Positions 24,114 to 33,200 of a DNA stretch of 47,551 nt are shown here, piece by piece. The notes beneath the pieces were generated by a model, which saw nothing but the letters and a program-made list of their open reading frames with translations, had not been told where the DNA came from and did not search any database. The stretch is taken from contig NZ_JNWV01000052.1 in the NCBI RefSeq assembly GCF_000716535.1, forward strand, positions 1-47,551. Reading direction: 5' to 3'. Positions within the stretch are counted from its first letter, which is position 1. Each line of letters starts with the position of its first letter. Made by a program: the position numbers and the translations under genes. This DNA is from Streptomyces flaveolus (GTDB lineage Bacteria; Actinomycetota; Actinomycetes; Streptomycetales; Streptomycetaceae).

Positions 24114-25688
24114 GTGGACCCCACCATGGACGGCACGCTGTCCGGCCGGTTCGCCCGCGGCCTGGCCCTCGCCCCGGACCGGCCCGCGCTGCGCGCCGAC
24201 GGCGTCGAGCTCACCTACCGCGAACTGCACGAACGTGCCCTGCTCCTGGCCGGCTCGCTGCTGGCCGGGCTCCCCGAGCGGCAGCCCGCCGTGGGCGTAC
24301 TGGCCGGCAAGGGACCCACGGCGTACGCGGCCCTGCTGGCCGGCCTCTACAGCGGCGTCACCGTCGTACCCCTCCAGCCGGCCTTCCCCGCCGCCCGCAC
24401 CCGGCAGATGATCGAGGCCGCCGGGGTCGGCGCGCTGCTCGCCGACGACGACGCCCTGCCAGCCCTGACCGCGCTGCACGAGGCCGGTGTCACCCTGCCG
24501 GCGCTGTTCGCACCCGGCGGGCACCCCCTGCCGGCGCTCGCCGTCGACCCGGACAGCGCCCTGAAGGCGCCCATGCCGGCCCGGCCCTCCGACATCGCCT
24601 ACGTGCTGTTCACCTCCGGCTCCACCGGCCGGCCCAAGGGCGTACCGGTCACCCACGCCAACACCGCGCACTACTTCGGCCTGCTCGACGAGCGCTACGA
24701 CTTCGGACCGCACGACGTCTTCTCGCAGACCTTCGACCTCAACTTCGACTGCGCGATGTTCGACCTGTTCTGCGCCTGGGGCGCCGGCGCCGCCGTCGTC
24801 CCGGTCCCGGCACGGGCGTACGCGCACCTGCCGGAGTTCGTGGCCGAGCAGCGGATGACCGTGTGGTTCTCCACGCCCAGCGCGATCACCCTGGTGCGCC
24901 GCACCGGCGGGCTCGGGCCGGGCGCGCTGCCGTCGCTGCGGTGGAGCTTCTTCGCGGGGGAGGCGCTCAGCTGCAAGGACGCCGAGGACTGGGTCGCCGC
25001 CGCGCCGGGCGCGACCCTGGAGAACCTGTACGGCCCGACCGAACTCACCATCACCGTCACCGCGCACCGCTGGACGCCCGGCCGGTACCTGAACGACATG
25101 GTGCCCATCGGCGCCGTCCATCCCGGCCACGAGACGCTGCTGCTGGACCCCTCCGGCACGCCCACGGCCGGGGACGAGGGCGAACTGTGCGTCGCCGGAC
25201 CCCAGTTGACCCCCGGCTACCTCGACCCGGCCGACGACACCGGACGGTTCCTGGAACACGACGGCCACCGCTTCTACCGCACCGGCGACCGGGTCCGGCG
25301 CGCCGGTGACGGCGGCTGGCTGTACCTGGGCCGCCAGGACGCCCAGGTCCAGGTGCACGGGGTGCGGATGGAACTCGCCGAGGTGGACGCCGCCGCGCGC
25401 ACCTGCCCCGGCGTGGAGGACGCCGTCACCGTGGCGGTGCCCGTGGACGGCACGGTGGAACTGGCCGTCTTCCACACCGGCGAACCCGTACCGCCCGCCC
25501 GGCTCGCCCGGCACCTGCGGGAGCTGCTGCCGGCCGCGGTCGTCCCGCGCGCCTTCCACCACCTGGACGCGCTCCCGCTCAACTCCAACCGCAAGACCGA
25601 CCGCAGGAAGCTCGCCTCCCGGGCCACGGCCATGCGGCAGGCCACCGGGGCGGGACGCACACACGAGAGGCGGCAGGAGTCGCAGTGA
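24114..25688 (+). CDS. vinM-like: VinM-type amino acid ligase (capping adenylation enzyme)
   Basis: A 524-residue member of the adenylate-forming family. It shows the phosphate loop LFTSGSTGRPKG, the NRPS-like FSQTFDLNFDCAMFDLF, YGPTE, YRTGD and the C-terminal NRKTDRRKL with the catalytic lysine. The presence of Asp in the DLNFD/CAMFD region and the NRPS-like style suit an alpha-amino acid. VinM activates L-alanine and transfers it to the amine of the starter on the carrier protein; the amino acid used here cannot be read with certainty. A GTG at 24114 follows GGGACGG; an ATG at 24126 is possible. Its stop overlaps the next start (GTGA). Confidence 0.9.
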   Translation: MDPTMDGTLSGRFARGLALAPDRPALRADGVELTYRELHERALLLAGSLLAGLPERQPAVGVLAGKGPTAYAALLAGLYSGVTVVPLQPAFPAARTRQMIEAAGVGALLADDDALPALTALHEAGVTLPALFAPGGHPLPALAVDPDSALKAPMPARPSDIAYVLFTSGSTGRPKGVPVTHANTAHYFGLLDERYDFGPHDVFSQTFDLNFDCAMFDLFCAWGAGAAVVPVPARAYAHLPEFVAEQRMTVWFSTPSAITLVRRTGGLGPGALPSLRWSFFAGEALSCKDAEDWVAAAPGATLENLYGPTELTITVTAHRWTPGRYLNDMVPIGAVHPGHETLLLDPSGTPTAGDEGELCVAGPQLTPGYLDPADDTGRFLEHDGHRFYRTGDRVRRAGDGGWLYLGRQDAQVQVHGVRMELAEVDAAARTCPGVEDAVTVAVPVDGTVELAVFHTGEPVPPARLARHLRELLPAAVVPRAFHHLDALPLNSNRKTDRRKLASRATAMRQATGAGRTHERRQESQ

Positions 25689-27211
25689 ACGGTCAACCCA
25701 CAGCCCAGGCCCGTACCGACGCCCGGGTCCACGACCTGCTCGACGAGGCCACCGCCGAGCGCCCCGACGCCCCGGCGGTCACCGACGGCACGGGCCGCTG
25801 GACCTACCGGGAACTCGCCGCCCACAGCCACGCCGTCGACGCCTGGCTGGAAGAGCGCGGCATCGGCCACGGCGACCGGGTCCTCGTCCAACTGCCCAGC
25901 ACCCGCGAACTGGTCGCGCTGCTGTACGGCACCGCGCGCCGGGGCGCCGTCCTGGTCCCCGTCAACACCGGCATGAAGGACTACCACCTGCGGTCGGTCG
26001 CCGGGAACGCCGACCCCGCGCTGGTCGTCGTCAGCGACCCCGCCGTCGACCGGATCGCCGCCCTCGCCGGCGGCGTGCCGGTCCTCGGCCTCGGCGAGGC
26101 GTGGCGGGAGATCACCGCGCTGCGGGTGCGGGGGGCCCGCTCCGGCGGAGCGGACGTCGACCCCGAGGACATCGCCGTCCTCGTCTACACCTCCGGCTCC
26201 ACCGCCGCCCCCAAGGCGGTGATCTGCCCGCACGGCCGGATGGTCTTCGCCACCGAGGCCATCAACCTCGAACTCGGCTACCGCCCCGACGACGTGGTGT
26301 TCTGCCGCTTCCCCATCTCCTGGGACTACGGCCTGTACAAGGTGCTGCTCACCGCGGCCAGCCGCTGCGAGATCGTGCTCGCCGACGGCGAGTCCGACCT
26401 GGTGCTGCTGCGCCGCATCCGGGAGACCGGCGCCACCATCGTGCCCATCGTGCCGTCCCTGGCCACCATGATCTGCGCCCTCGCCGAACGCGAACCCGGC
26501 CGCGAGTCCCGGGTGCGCATGTTCACCAACACCGGTGCCGCGCTGCCGAAGTCCACCGCCGACGGACTGCGCACCGCGTTCCCCGGCGCGGAGGTGGTCA
26601 TCCAGTTCGGGCAGACCGAGTGCAAGCGCGTCTCCGTGCTGCCGCCCGCGCACCAGGACGCCAAACCGGACTCCGTCGGCCGCCCGCTGCCCGGCACCCG
26701 CGCCTTCGTCGTGGACGACGAGGGCAACGCGCTGCCGCCCTGGCAGACCGGCGAGATCGTGGTCGAGGGCCCGCACGTCATGCCCGGCTACTGGCGCGCG
26801 CCGGAACAGACCGCACGCGCCTTCCGCCCCGCCCCCGGCGGCGGACTGCGGCTGCACACGGGCGACTTCGGCCATGTCGACGAGGACGGCTTCCTGTACT
26901 ACGAGGGCCGCCGCGACGACATGTTCAAGCACAAGGGCGTGCGCATGAGCACCACCGAGATCGAGAGCGCCGCCACCGACATCCCCGGCGTCCGCGCCGC
27001 CGCCGTGCTGCCCCCCGCCCCCGGCCGCGACCTCGCGGTGTTCGCCGAGGGCGACATCGACCCGCACGCCCTGCTGAAGGAGCTGTCCCTGCGGCTGGAG
27101 CCCGCCAAGGTGCCCGGCGTGAGCCGCGTCATGGCCGAGCTGCCGCTGACCCCGCACGGCAAGCACGACCGCAAGCAGCTCGCCCGCCTCCTGGAAGGAA
27201 CCACCCCGTGA
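25685..27211 (+). CDS. vinN-like: VinN-type beta-amino acid ligase
   Basis: A 508-residue adenylate-forming enzyme with VYTSGSTAAPKAV, FGQTE, HTGDFG and the C-terminal TPHGKHDRKQL lysine motif. FPISWDYGLYKVL carries Asp214 at the place where beta-amino acid-selective ligases of macrolactam pathways keep an aspartate that binds the beta-amine. VinN loads (2S,3S)-3-methylaspartate on the carrier protein. Because both glutamate mutase subunits are encoded downstream, 3-methylaspartate is the expected substrate here. GTG start coupled to the previous gene; its stop overlaps the decarboxylase start. Confidence 0.92.
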   Translation: MNGQPTAQARTDARVHDLLDEATAERPDAPAVTDGTGRWTYRELAAHSHAVDAWLEERGIGHGDRVLVQLPSTRELVALLYGTARRGAVLVPVNTGMKDYHLRSVAGNADPALVVVSDPAVDRIAALAGGVPVLGLGEAWREITALRVRGARSGGADVDPEDIAVLVYTSGSTAAPKAVICPHGRMVFATEAINLELGYRPDDVVFCRFPISWDYGLYKVLLTAASRCEIVLADGESDLVLLRRIRETGATIVPIVPSLATMICALAEREPGRESRVRMFTNTGAALPKSTADGLRTAFPGAEVVIQFGQTECKRVSVLPPAHQDAKPDSVGRPLPGTRAFVVDDEGNALPPWQTGEIVVEGPHVMPGYWRAPEQTARAFRPAPGGGLRLHTGDFGHVDEDGFLYYEGRRDDMFKHKGVRMSTTEIESAATDIPGVRAAAVLPPAPGRDLAVFAEGDIDPHALLKELSLRLEPAKVPGVSRVMAELPLTPHGKHDRKQLARLLEGTTP

Positions 27212-28446
27212 CCGGCCCCACCGAGCTGGCCGAACGCTTCGGCACCCCGTCCTACGTCTACGACCTGGACCGGGTGGCGGCGGCCCGCGACGACCTGTTC
27301 GCCGCACTGCCCGACGAGGTCGAGGTGTTCTACGCCGCCAAGGCCAACCCGCACCCCGAACTGCTGCGCGAGCTGCGGTCCGGTGGCACCAGAGGCTGCC
27401 GCGCCGAGATCAGCTCCGTCGGCGAACTCGACGCCGCCCTGCGGGCCGGCTTCCCCGGCGACCGGATCCTCTACACCGGACCCGGCAAGACCACCGGCGA
27501 ACTGACCGAGGCGCTCACGCGCGGCGTCCGCCTGTTCTCCACCGAGTCCTACGGCGACCTCCGCCGCGTCGGTGAGGCAGCGCTGAAGCTCGGCCTCACC
27601 GCCGACTGCCTGATCCGCGTCAACAACGCCACCGGCGCCGCCGCCACCAGCATCCGCATGACCGGCGTCCCCTCACAGTTCGGCTTCGACAGCGAGACCC
27701 TGCCCGGCCTCGCCGCCGCACTGCGCGAGGTACCCGGCACCAGCATCGCCGGACTCCACTTCTTCCCGCTGAGCAACGCCAAGGACGAGGCCAGCCTGGT
27801 CGCCGAGTTCCGCCACACCGTCGCCACCGCCGCCGCCCTCCAGGACGCCCTCGGCGTCACCTTCCGCGTCCTCGACATCGGCGGCGGGTTCGCCGCGCCC
27901 TACGCCGTACAGGGCGAGCGGCCCGTCTACGGCGGGCTCCGCGACGCCCTCGCCGAAACCCTGGACGAGCACTTCCCCGGCTGGCGGGACGGCGCCCCGC
28001 GGATCGCCTGCGAGTCGGGCCGCTACCTGGTCGCCGACAGCGGCACCCTGCTCACCTCCGTCGTCAACGTCAAGGACAGCCGCGACACCCGCTACCTCGT
28101 CCTCGACGCCGGCATCAACACCTTCGGCGGCATGTCCGGACTCGGCCGCATCCTGCCGGTGTCCGTCGAGCCGCACGAGTCCGCCGGCGCGGACGGCACG
28201 CCCGCGAGCCTCGCCGGGCCCCTGTGCACCCCGGGCGACCTGCTGGGCCGGAACGTCCCGCTGCCCGAGCTGGCCCCCGGCGACCTGCTCACCGTGCCCA
28301 ACGCCGGCGCCTACGGCCCCACGGCCAGCCTGCTGATGTTCCTCGGCCGGCCCGCACCCGCCGAGATCGTCGTCCGCGGTGACGCCCTCGTCTCCGTCTC
28401 CCGCATCCAGCACTCCCGCACCTACGACCACGGACAGGCCCTGTGA
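27208..28446 (+). CDS. vinO-like: VinO-type PLP-dependent decarboxylase
   Basis: A 412-residue protein of the alanine racemase-fold (ornithine/diaminopimelate) decarboxylases. YAAKANPHP holds the PLP lysine (Lys45), DIGGGFAAPY is the glycine-rich phosphate loop, CESGRYLV is the EPGR-like motif and GPLCTPGD carries Cys340 of the second half of the active site. VinO removes the alpha-carboxylate of 3-methylaspartyl-carrier protein to give the 3-aminoisobutyryl form. Starts with GTG, overlapping the VinN-like stop. Free-amino-acid decarboxylation is the alternative, but the neighbourhood argues for the carrier-bound substrate. Confidence 0.92.
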   Translation: MTGPTELAERFGTPSYVYDLDRVAAARDDLFAALPDEVEVFYAAKANPHPELLRELRSGGTRGCRAEISSVGELDAALRAGFPGDRILYTGPGKTTGELTEALTRGVRLFSTESYGDLRRVGEAALKLGLTADCLIRVNNATGAAATSIRMTGVPSQFGFDSETLPGLAAALREVPGTSIAGLHFFPLSNAKDEASLVAEFRHTVATAAALQDALGVTFRVLDIGGGFAAPYAVQGERPVYGGLRDALAETLDEHFPGWRDGAPRIACESGRYLVADSGTLLTSVVNVKDSRDTRYLVLDAGINTFGGMSGLGRILPVSVEPHESAGADGTPASLAGPLCTPGDLLGRNVPLPELAPGDLLTVPNAGAYGPTASLLMFLGRPAPAEIVVRGDALVSVSRIQHSRTYDHGQAL

Positions 28447-28898
28447 TGAGCCCCTTCCCGACCGCCCCCGCCCCCGGCGACCAGCCCGTCCTCGTGGCCG
28501 GCGGCATCTCCGACTCCCACACCTGGAACCTCGTCTACCTCCAGCTCCTCCTGGAGGAGCACGGGCACCGCGTGGTCAACCTCGGCCCCTGCGTCCCCGA
28601 GGACCTGCTCATCGCCGAAGCCCTCGCGCACCGGCCCGCCCTCATCGTGATCAGCAGCGTCAACGGCCACGGCTACCACGACGGCATGCGGACCGTCACC
28701 CGGCTGCGCGAACAGCCCGGGCTCGCCGGTGTGCCCGCCGTCATCGGCGGCAAGCTCGGCATCGCCGGCCCCTGCGGCGGCGACGAGGTGGCCGCGCTGC
28801 GCGCCGCCGGCTACGACGCGGTGTTCGACGACAGCGCCGAGGGCGTCGCCGCCTTCCGGCGGATGCTCGACACGCTGCCGCAGCGGGCCCTGGTGTGA
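28446..28898 (+). CDS. vinH-like: Glutamate mutase small (B12-binding) subunit, VinH-type
   Basis: A 150-residue cobalamin-binding protein of the MutS type. The cobalt-ligand motif is DSHTWN (Asp23, His25), in which the final glycine of the usual DxHxxG is replaced by Asn28. SSVNGHG and VIGGKLGIAG supply the other B12 contacts. With the large subunit it interconverts glutamate and 3-methylaspartate using adenosylcobalamin. The ATG at 28446 overlaps the previous stop (TGATG); a GTG directly before it is an alternative. Two genes of this kind in a macrolactam cluster define the 3-aminoisobutyrate starter. Confidence 0.92.
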   Translation: MSPFPTAPAPGDQPVLVAGGISDSHTWNLVYLQLLLEEHGHRVVNLGPCVPEDLLIAEALAHRPALIVISSVNGHGYHDGMRTVTRLREQPGLAGVPAVIGGKLGIAGPCGGDEVAALRAAGYDAVFDDSAEGVAAFRRMLDTLPQRALV

Positions 28899-30184
28899 CC
28901 GGCGTCGGGTTCGGCGCGTTCGTGCGCCGGGCTCACGACGCCGGCCACCTGGTGGTCCAGCCCCGGATGGGGATGAGCAGCCCGGAACGGATGCGGGCCG
29001 GGCTGCTCGCCACCCGGAGCGCCGCGGCGACCACTGTCGGCACGATCACCCTGGACAGCTACACCCGGGTCGGCGACCTGGAGTCGGCCGAACTGGCCGT
29101 CCTGGAGGGCGTCGCCCTCAACGGCTACCCGATCGTGAGCCACGAGACGACCACCACCCTGAACGTCCTCGACGGGATCCACGGCCCCGACTTCCCCGTC
29201 CAGGTCCGGCACGGCTCGGCCGCGCCGGAGGACATCTTCCGGGCACTGACGGCCGTCGGGCTCGACGCCTCCGAGGGCGGACCGGTCTCCTACTGCCTGC
29301 CCTACGGCCGGGTCCCGCTGCGCGAGTCCGTCGCCCACTGGGCCGTCTCCTGCGAACTGCTCGCCGCGCGGCGGGAGTCGGGCGCCGAACCGCACCTGGA
29401 GACCTTCGGCGGCTGTGTCCTCGGCCAGCTCTGCCCGCCCGCCCTGCTCGTCGCCGTCAGCGTGCTGGAGGCGCTGTTCTTCCGCCGGCACGGCATCCGG
29501 AGCATTTCGGTGAGTTACGCGCAGCAGACCGACCCGCGCCAGGACGCCGAAGCGGTGGCCGCGTTGCGCAGCCTGTGCGCGCGCCTGCTGCCGGACACTG
29601 AATGGCACGTCGTCGTCTACGCCTATATGGGGCTGTTCCCGGAAACCGAGGAAGGCGCCTACCGGTTGCTCGGAAAAGCCGCCGAACTCGCCGTCGCCAG
29701 CGGCTCCGAACGACTCATCGTGAAAACCGTCGCGGAATCCCGCCGCATTCCGTCGGTCGCCGAGAACGTCGCCGCCCTCGAACACGCCGCGGCCGTCGCC
29801 GCGCGCACGCCGCGCGCCCCGCTCGACGGCACCGCCACCCAGACCTACGCCGAGGCGTCGGCGCTGGTGAAAGCCGTGCTGGAGCTGGACGACGACCTCG
29901 GCGCCGCGCTGCTCGCGGCATTCGCCAAGGGATATCTCGACGTTCCCTACTGTCTGCATCCGGACAACGCCGGATTCAGCCGGAGTTACATCGCCGCGGA
30001 CGGCCGGCTGTGCTGGGCCGACATCGGAAAGATGCCGCTGCACGGTGTCGCCGACGTGCGCCCGGCCCGGTCCGTCACCTCCGCGGAACTGCTCGACTCG
30101 CTGTCCTATGTACGCCGTTCGTTCGACCGGCACCACCCCGAGGACACATGGCCGCTCGATCTGCCGGCCCCTAGGGGTGCTTAA
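28895..30184 (+). CDS. vinI-like: Glutamate mutase large (catalytic) subunit, VinI-type
   Basis: A 429-residue protein of the MutE type: QPRMGMSSPERM near the N-terminus, VGTITLDSYTRVGD, LNGYPIVSHET and VRHGSAAPEDIF, and later ETFGGCVLGQLCPP and SVSYAQQTDP. MutE forms the barrel in which the substrate radical rearranges. GTG start coupled to the small subunit. From about 29500 the third codon positions are less G/C-rich than in the neighbours. The last codons and the TAA stop overlap the promoter repeats of the following PKS gene. Confidence 0.93.
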   Translation: MTGVGFGAFVRRAHDAGHLVVQPRMGMSSPERMRAGLLATRSAAATTVGTITLDSYTRVGDLESAELAVLEGVALNGYPIVSHETTTTLNVLDGIHGPDFPVQVRHGSAAPEDIFRALTAVGLDASEGGPVSYCLPYGRVPLRESVAHWAVSCELLAARRESGAEPHLETFGGCVLGQLCPPALLVAVSVLEALFFRRHGIRSISVSYAQQTDPRQDAEAVAALRSLCARLLPDTEWHVVVYAYMGLFPETEEGAYRLLGKAAELAVASGSERLIVKTVAESRRIPSVAENVAALEHAAAVAARTPRAPLDGTATQTYAEASALVKAVLELDDDLGAALLAAFAKGYLDVPYCLHPDNAGFSRSYIAADGRLCWADIGKMPLHGVADVRPARSVTSAELLDSLSYVRRSFDRHHPEDTWPLDLPAPRGA

Positions 30185-30216
30185 GGGTGTGGCCTTTCCG
30201 AGGCCGTCACTACGGT
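30171..30216 (+). promoter_or_regulatory. Shared-type promoter of the first PKS gene
   Basis: CTAGGGG (30171-30177) and TTAAGGG (30181-30187) in direct repeat with 10-bp period, then 23 bp to TACGGT (30211-30216). The first heptamer belongs to the palindrome CCCCTAGGGG. The repeats overlap the stop codon of the glutamate mutase gene. GGTGAGG at 30226-30232 is the ribosome site for the GTG at 30240. Confidence 0.7.
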
Positions 30217-30239
30217 GTGGAAAAAGGTGAGGAAAACCG

Positions 30240-33200
30240 GTGTCGGCCGAAAGTGGAGATGCGTGGATGAACGGGCCCGGAACCGACTCAGCTCTGGCAC
30301 GACGGCTCGCCACGGCCGTACCGTCCCAGCACCGCAGGCTGGTGACCGAACTGGTGCGCACCGCCGTGACCGAGGCGATCGAAGCGGCCCGGCCGGGCAC
30401 GCTGGACGCCCTCGACCCGGCCGCCCCGTTCGCCGCGCAGGGACTCGACTCGCTCGCCGCCGTCGACCTGCACCGGCGGCTGACCGAGCGGACCGGCCTC
30501 GACCTGCCGGTCGGTCTCGCCTACGACTGCCCGACCGTGCACGACCTGGCGGCCCGGCTGCTCGCCGAGGCGCACGGCACGACGGACGCCCCCGACGAGC
30601 CGGCCGCCGACGGCAGGGCCGACGAGCCCGTCGCGGTCGTCGGCATCGGCTGCCGCTTCCCCGGCGGCATCTCCTCGCCCGCCGACCTGTGGCGGCTGCT
30701 CACCGAGGGCGGCGAGGTGCTGTCCGGCTTCCCGCAGGACCGCGGCTGGGACCTGGACGCCCTCTTCGACGAGGACCCCGAGGTGCCCGGCAGCGCCTAC
30801 GTGCGCAGCGGCGGATTCCTCGACACCGCCACCGAGTTCGACGCCGACTTCTTCGGCATCAGCCCGCGCGAGGCGCTCGGCATGGACCCGCAGCAGCGGC
30901 TCGTCCTGGAGACGTCCTGGCAGGCCCTGGAGGACGCAGGCATCGACCCCACGGGGCTGCGCGGCACCTCGGCCGGCATGTTCTTCGGCGCCGAGGTGCA
31001 GGAGTACGGGCCGCGCCTGCACGACGCCCCCGACGGGCTCGACGCCTATCTGCTCGCCGGTAACGCGAACAGTGTCATCTCCGGCCGGGTCGCCTACGTG
31101 CTGGGCGCCGAGGGACCGGCCGTCACCGTCGACACCGCGTGCTCCGCCTCCCTGGTCGCCGTCCACCTGGCGTGCCGTTCGCTGCGCCAGGGCGAGTCCT
31201 CGCTGGCGCTCGCCGGCGGTGTCGCCGTCATGGGCGGCCCGGGTGTGTTCACGGCCTTCAGCCGGCAGCGCGGCCTCGCGCCCGACGGCCGCTGCAAGGC
31301 GTTCGCCGCCGCCGCGGACGGCACCGGATTCGCCGAGGGCGTCGGCGTGCTCGTCCTGGAGCGGCTGAGCGACGCCCGCCGCAACGGGCACCGCGTCCTG
31401 GCCCTCGTGCGCGGCTCGGCCGTGAACCAGGACGGCGCCTCGAACGGGCTCACCGCACCCAACGGCGCCTCCCAGCAGCGGCTGATCCGCCGGGCACTCG
31501 CCGACGCCGGCCTCACCGCCGCCGACGTCGACGTGGTCGAGGCGCACGGCACCGGCACCCGGCTCGGCGACCCCATCGAGGCGACCGCGCTCCTCGCCAC
31601 CTACGGCCGGGGCCGGCCCGACGGCGCCCCGCTGCTGCTCGGCTCGGTCAAGTCCAACCTCGGGCACACCCAGGCCGCTGCCGGTGCCGCCGGCATGATC
31701 AAGACGATCCTCGCCATGCGGCACGGCCGCGTACCGGCGACCCTGCACGTCGACGCCCCCACCCCGAACGTCAACTGGTCCTCCGGCGCCGTGGAACTCG
31801 TCACCGAGGAACGCGCCTGGCCGCACTCCGGCCGGCCCCGGCGAGCGGGCGTGTCGTCGTTCGGCGTCAGTGGAACCAACGCCCACGTCATCCTGGAGGA
31901 GCCGGATCCTGCGGACGCCGGTCTCCCGGCGCGGCCGGTGCCGTCGCGGAGCGAGGACGGCGTCGCCGGTGGCGGCCTTCAGACGCCGTCACAGGGCGCT
32001 GACGGCGGTCGTTCGGTGCGTTCGGACACGGGGCTTGCTCCGCGGCCGGAGGGCGCGGACGGCGACACGGACGCGGGTGCGGGCGGCGGGCTTCCGGTGC
32101 GGCCGGAGACCGCGGGTTCCGGGCTTCCGGTGCCGGCGCCCGCCGATGGCGGTCACTCCGGTCCGCCGGAGCCCTCGGGCAGCGCCCCCTCCCGACGGCC
32201 GGAGTCCGCGGAGACCGGCATTCCGGTGCACCAGGGGTCCACACCCGAGACCGCCGACGCCGACACCCGTCCCGCCCCGCCCCCCGGCACCCCCCTGCCC
32301 TTCACACTGTCTGCCCGCGGCGAAGCCGCCCTGCGTGCCCGTGCCGCCGATCTGCTGCCCCTCGTGGACGAGGCCGACCCGCTGGACCTCGCGCACTCGC
32401 TGGCCACCACCCGGGCCGCCCTGGGCGACCGTGCCGTCCTCGTCGCCGCGGACCGCGACGAACTGCGGTCTGCGCTGCGGGACTTGGCCTCCGGGGTCAC
32501 GCCCCTCAGCGGGCGCGTCGACGGCGAGCTGGCCTTCCTGTTCACCGGGCAGGGCAGCCAGCGGATCGGCATGGGCCGCGAACTGGCCGCCGTCTACCCG
32601 GTGTTCGCCGACGCCCTGGACGACGTCTGCGCCCACTTCGACCTCCAGCTCGACCGGCCGCTGACGGACGTCCTGTTCGCCGCGCCCGGCACCCCCGAGG
32701 CCGAGCTGCTGCACCGCACGGAGTACGCGCAGCCCGCCCTGTTCGCCGTGGAGGTCGCCCTCCACCGGCTCCTGGAGAGCTGGGGCCTCGCCCCGGACCA
32801 GCTCGCCGGGCACTCCGTCGGCGAGATCGCCGCCGCGCACGTGGCAGGCGTGCTCACCCTCCAGGACGCGACGATCCTGGTCGCCGCCCGCGGCCGGCTC
32901 ATGCAGCGGCTCCCCGAGGGCGGCGCCATGGTCGCCGTACGCGCCCCCGAGGACGAGGTGGCGCCGCTGCTCACCCCGCGCACCGGTATCGCCGCCGTCA
33001 ACGGGCCCGCCACCGTCGTGGTCTCCGGCGACGCGGACGACGTGGAGCGCATCGCCGCCGAACTCGCCGCGCGCGGCCACGACACCAAGCGGCTGCGGGT
33101 CAGCCACGCCTTCCACTCGCCGCTGATGGAACCGATGCTGGCCGAGTTCCGGAGCGTGGTGAACGTCCTCGACTTCGCCGAGCCCAAACTTCCTGTGGTC

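Noticed and set aside
25306..27207. Upstream in-frame extension of the VinO-type decarboxylase
   Set aside because: The extension overlaps both ligase genes in another frame and is Arg/Pro-rich; the decarboxylase fold starts at the GTG at 27208.
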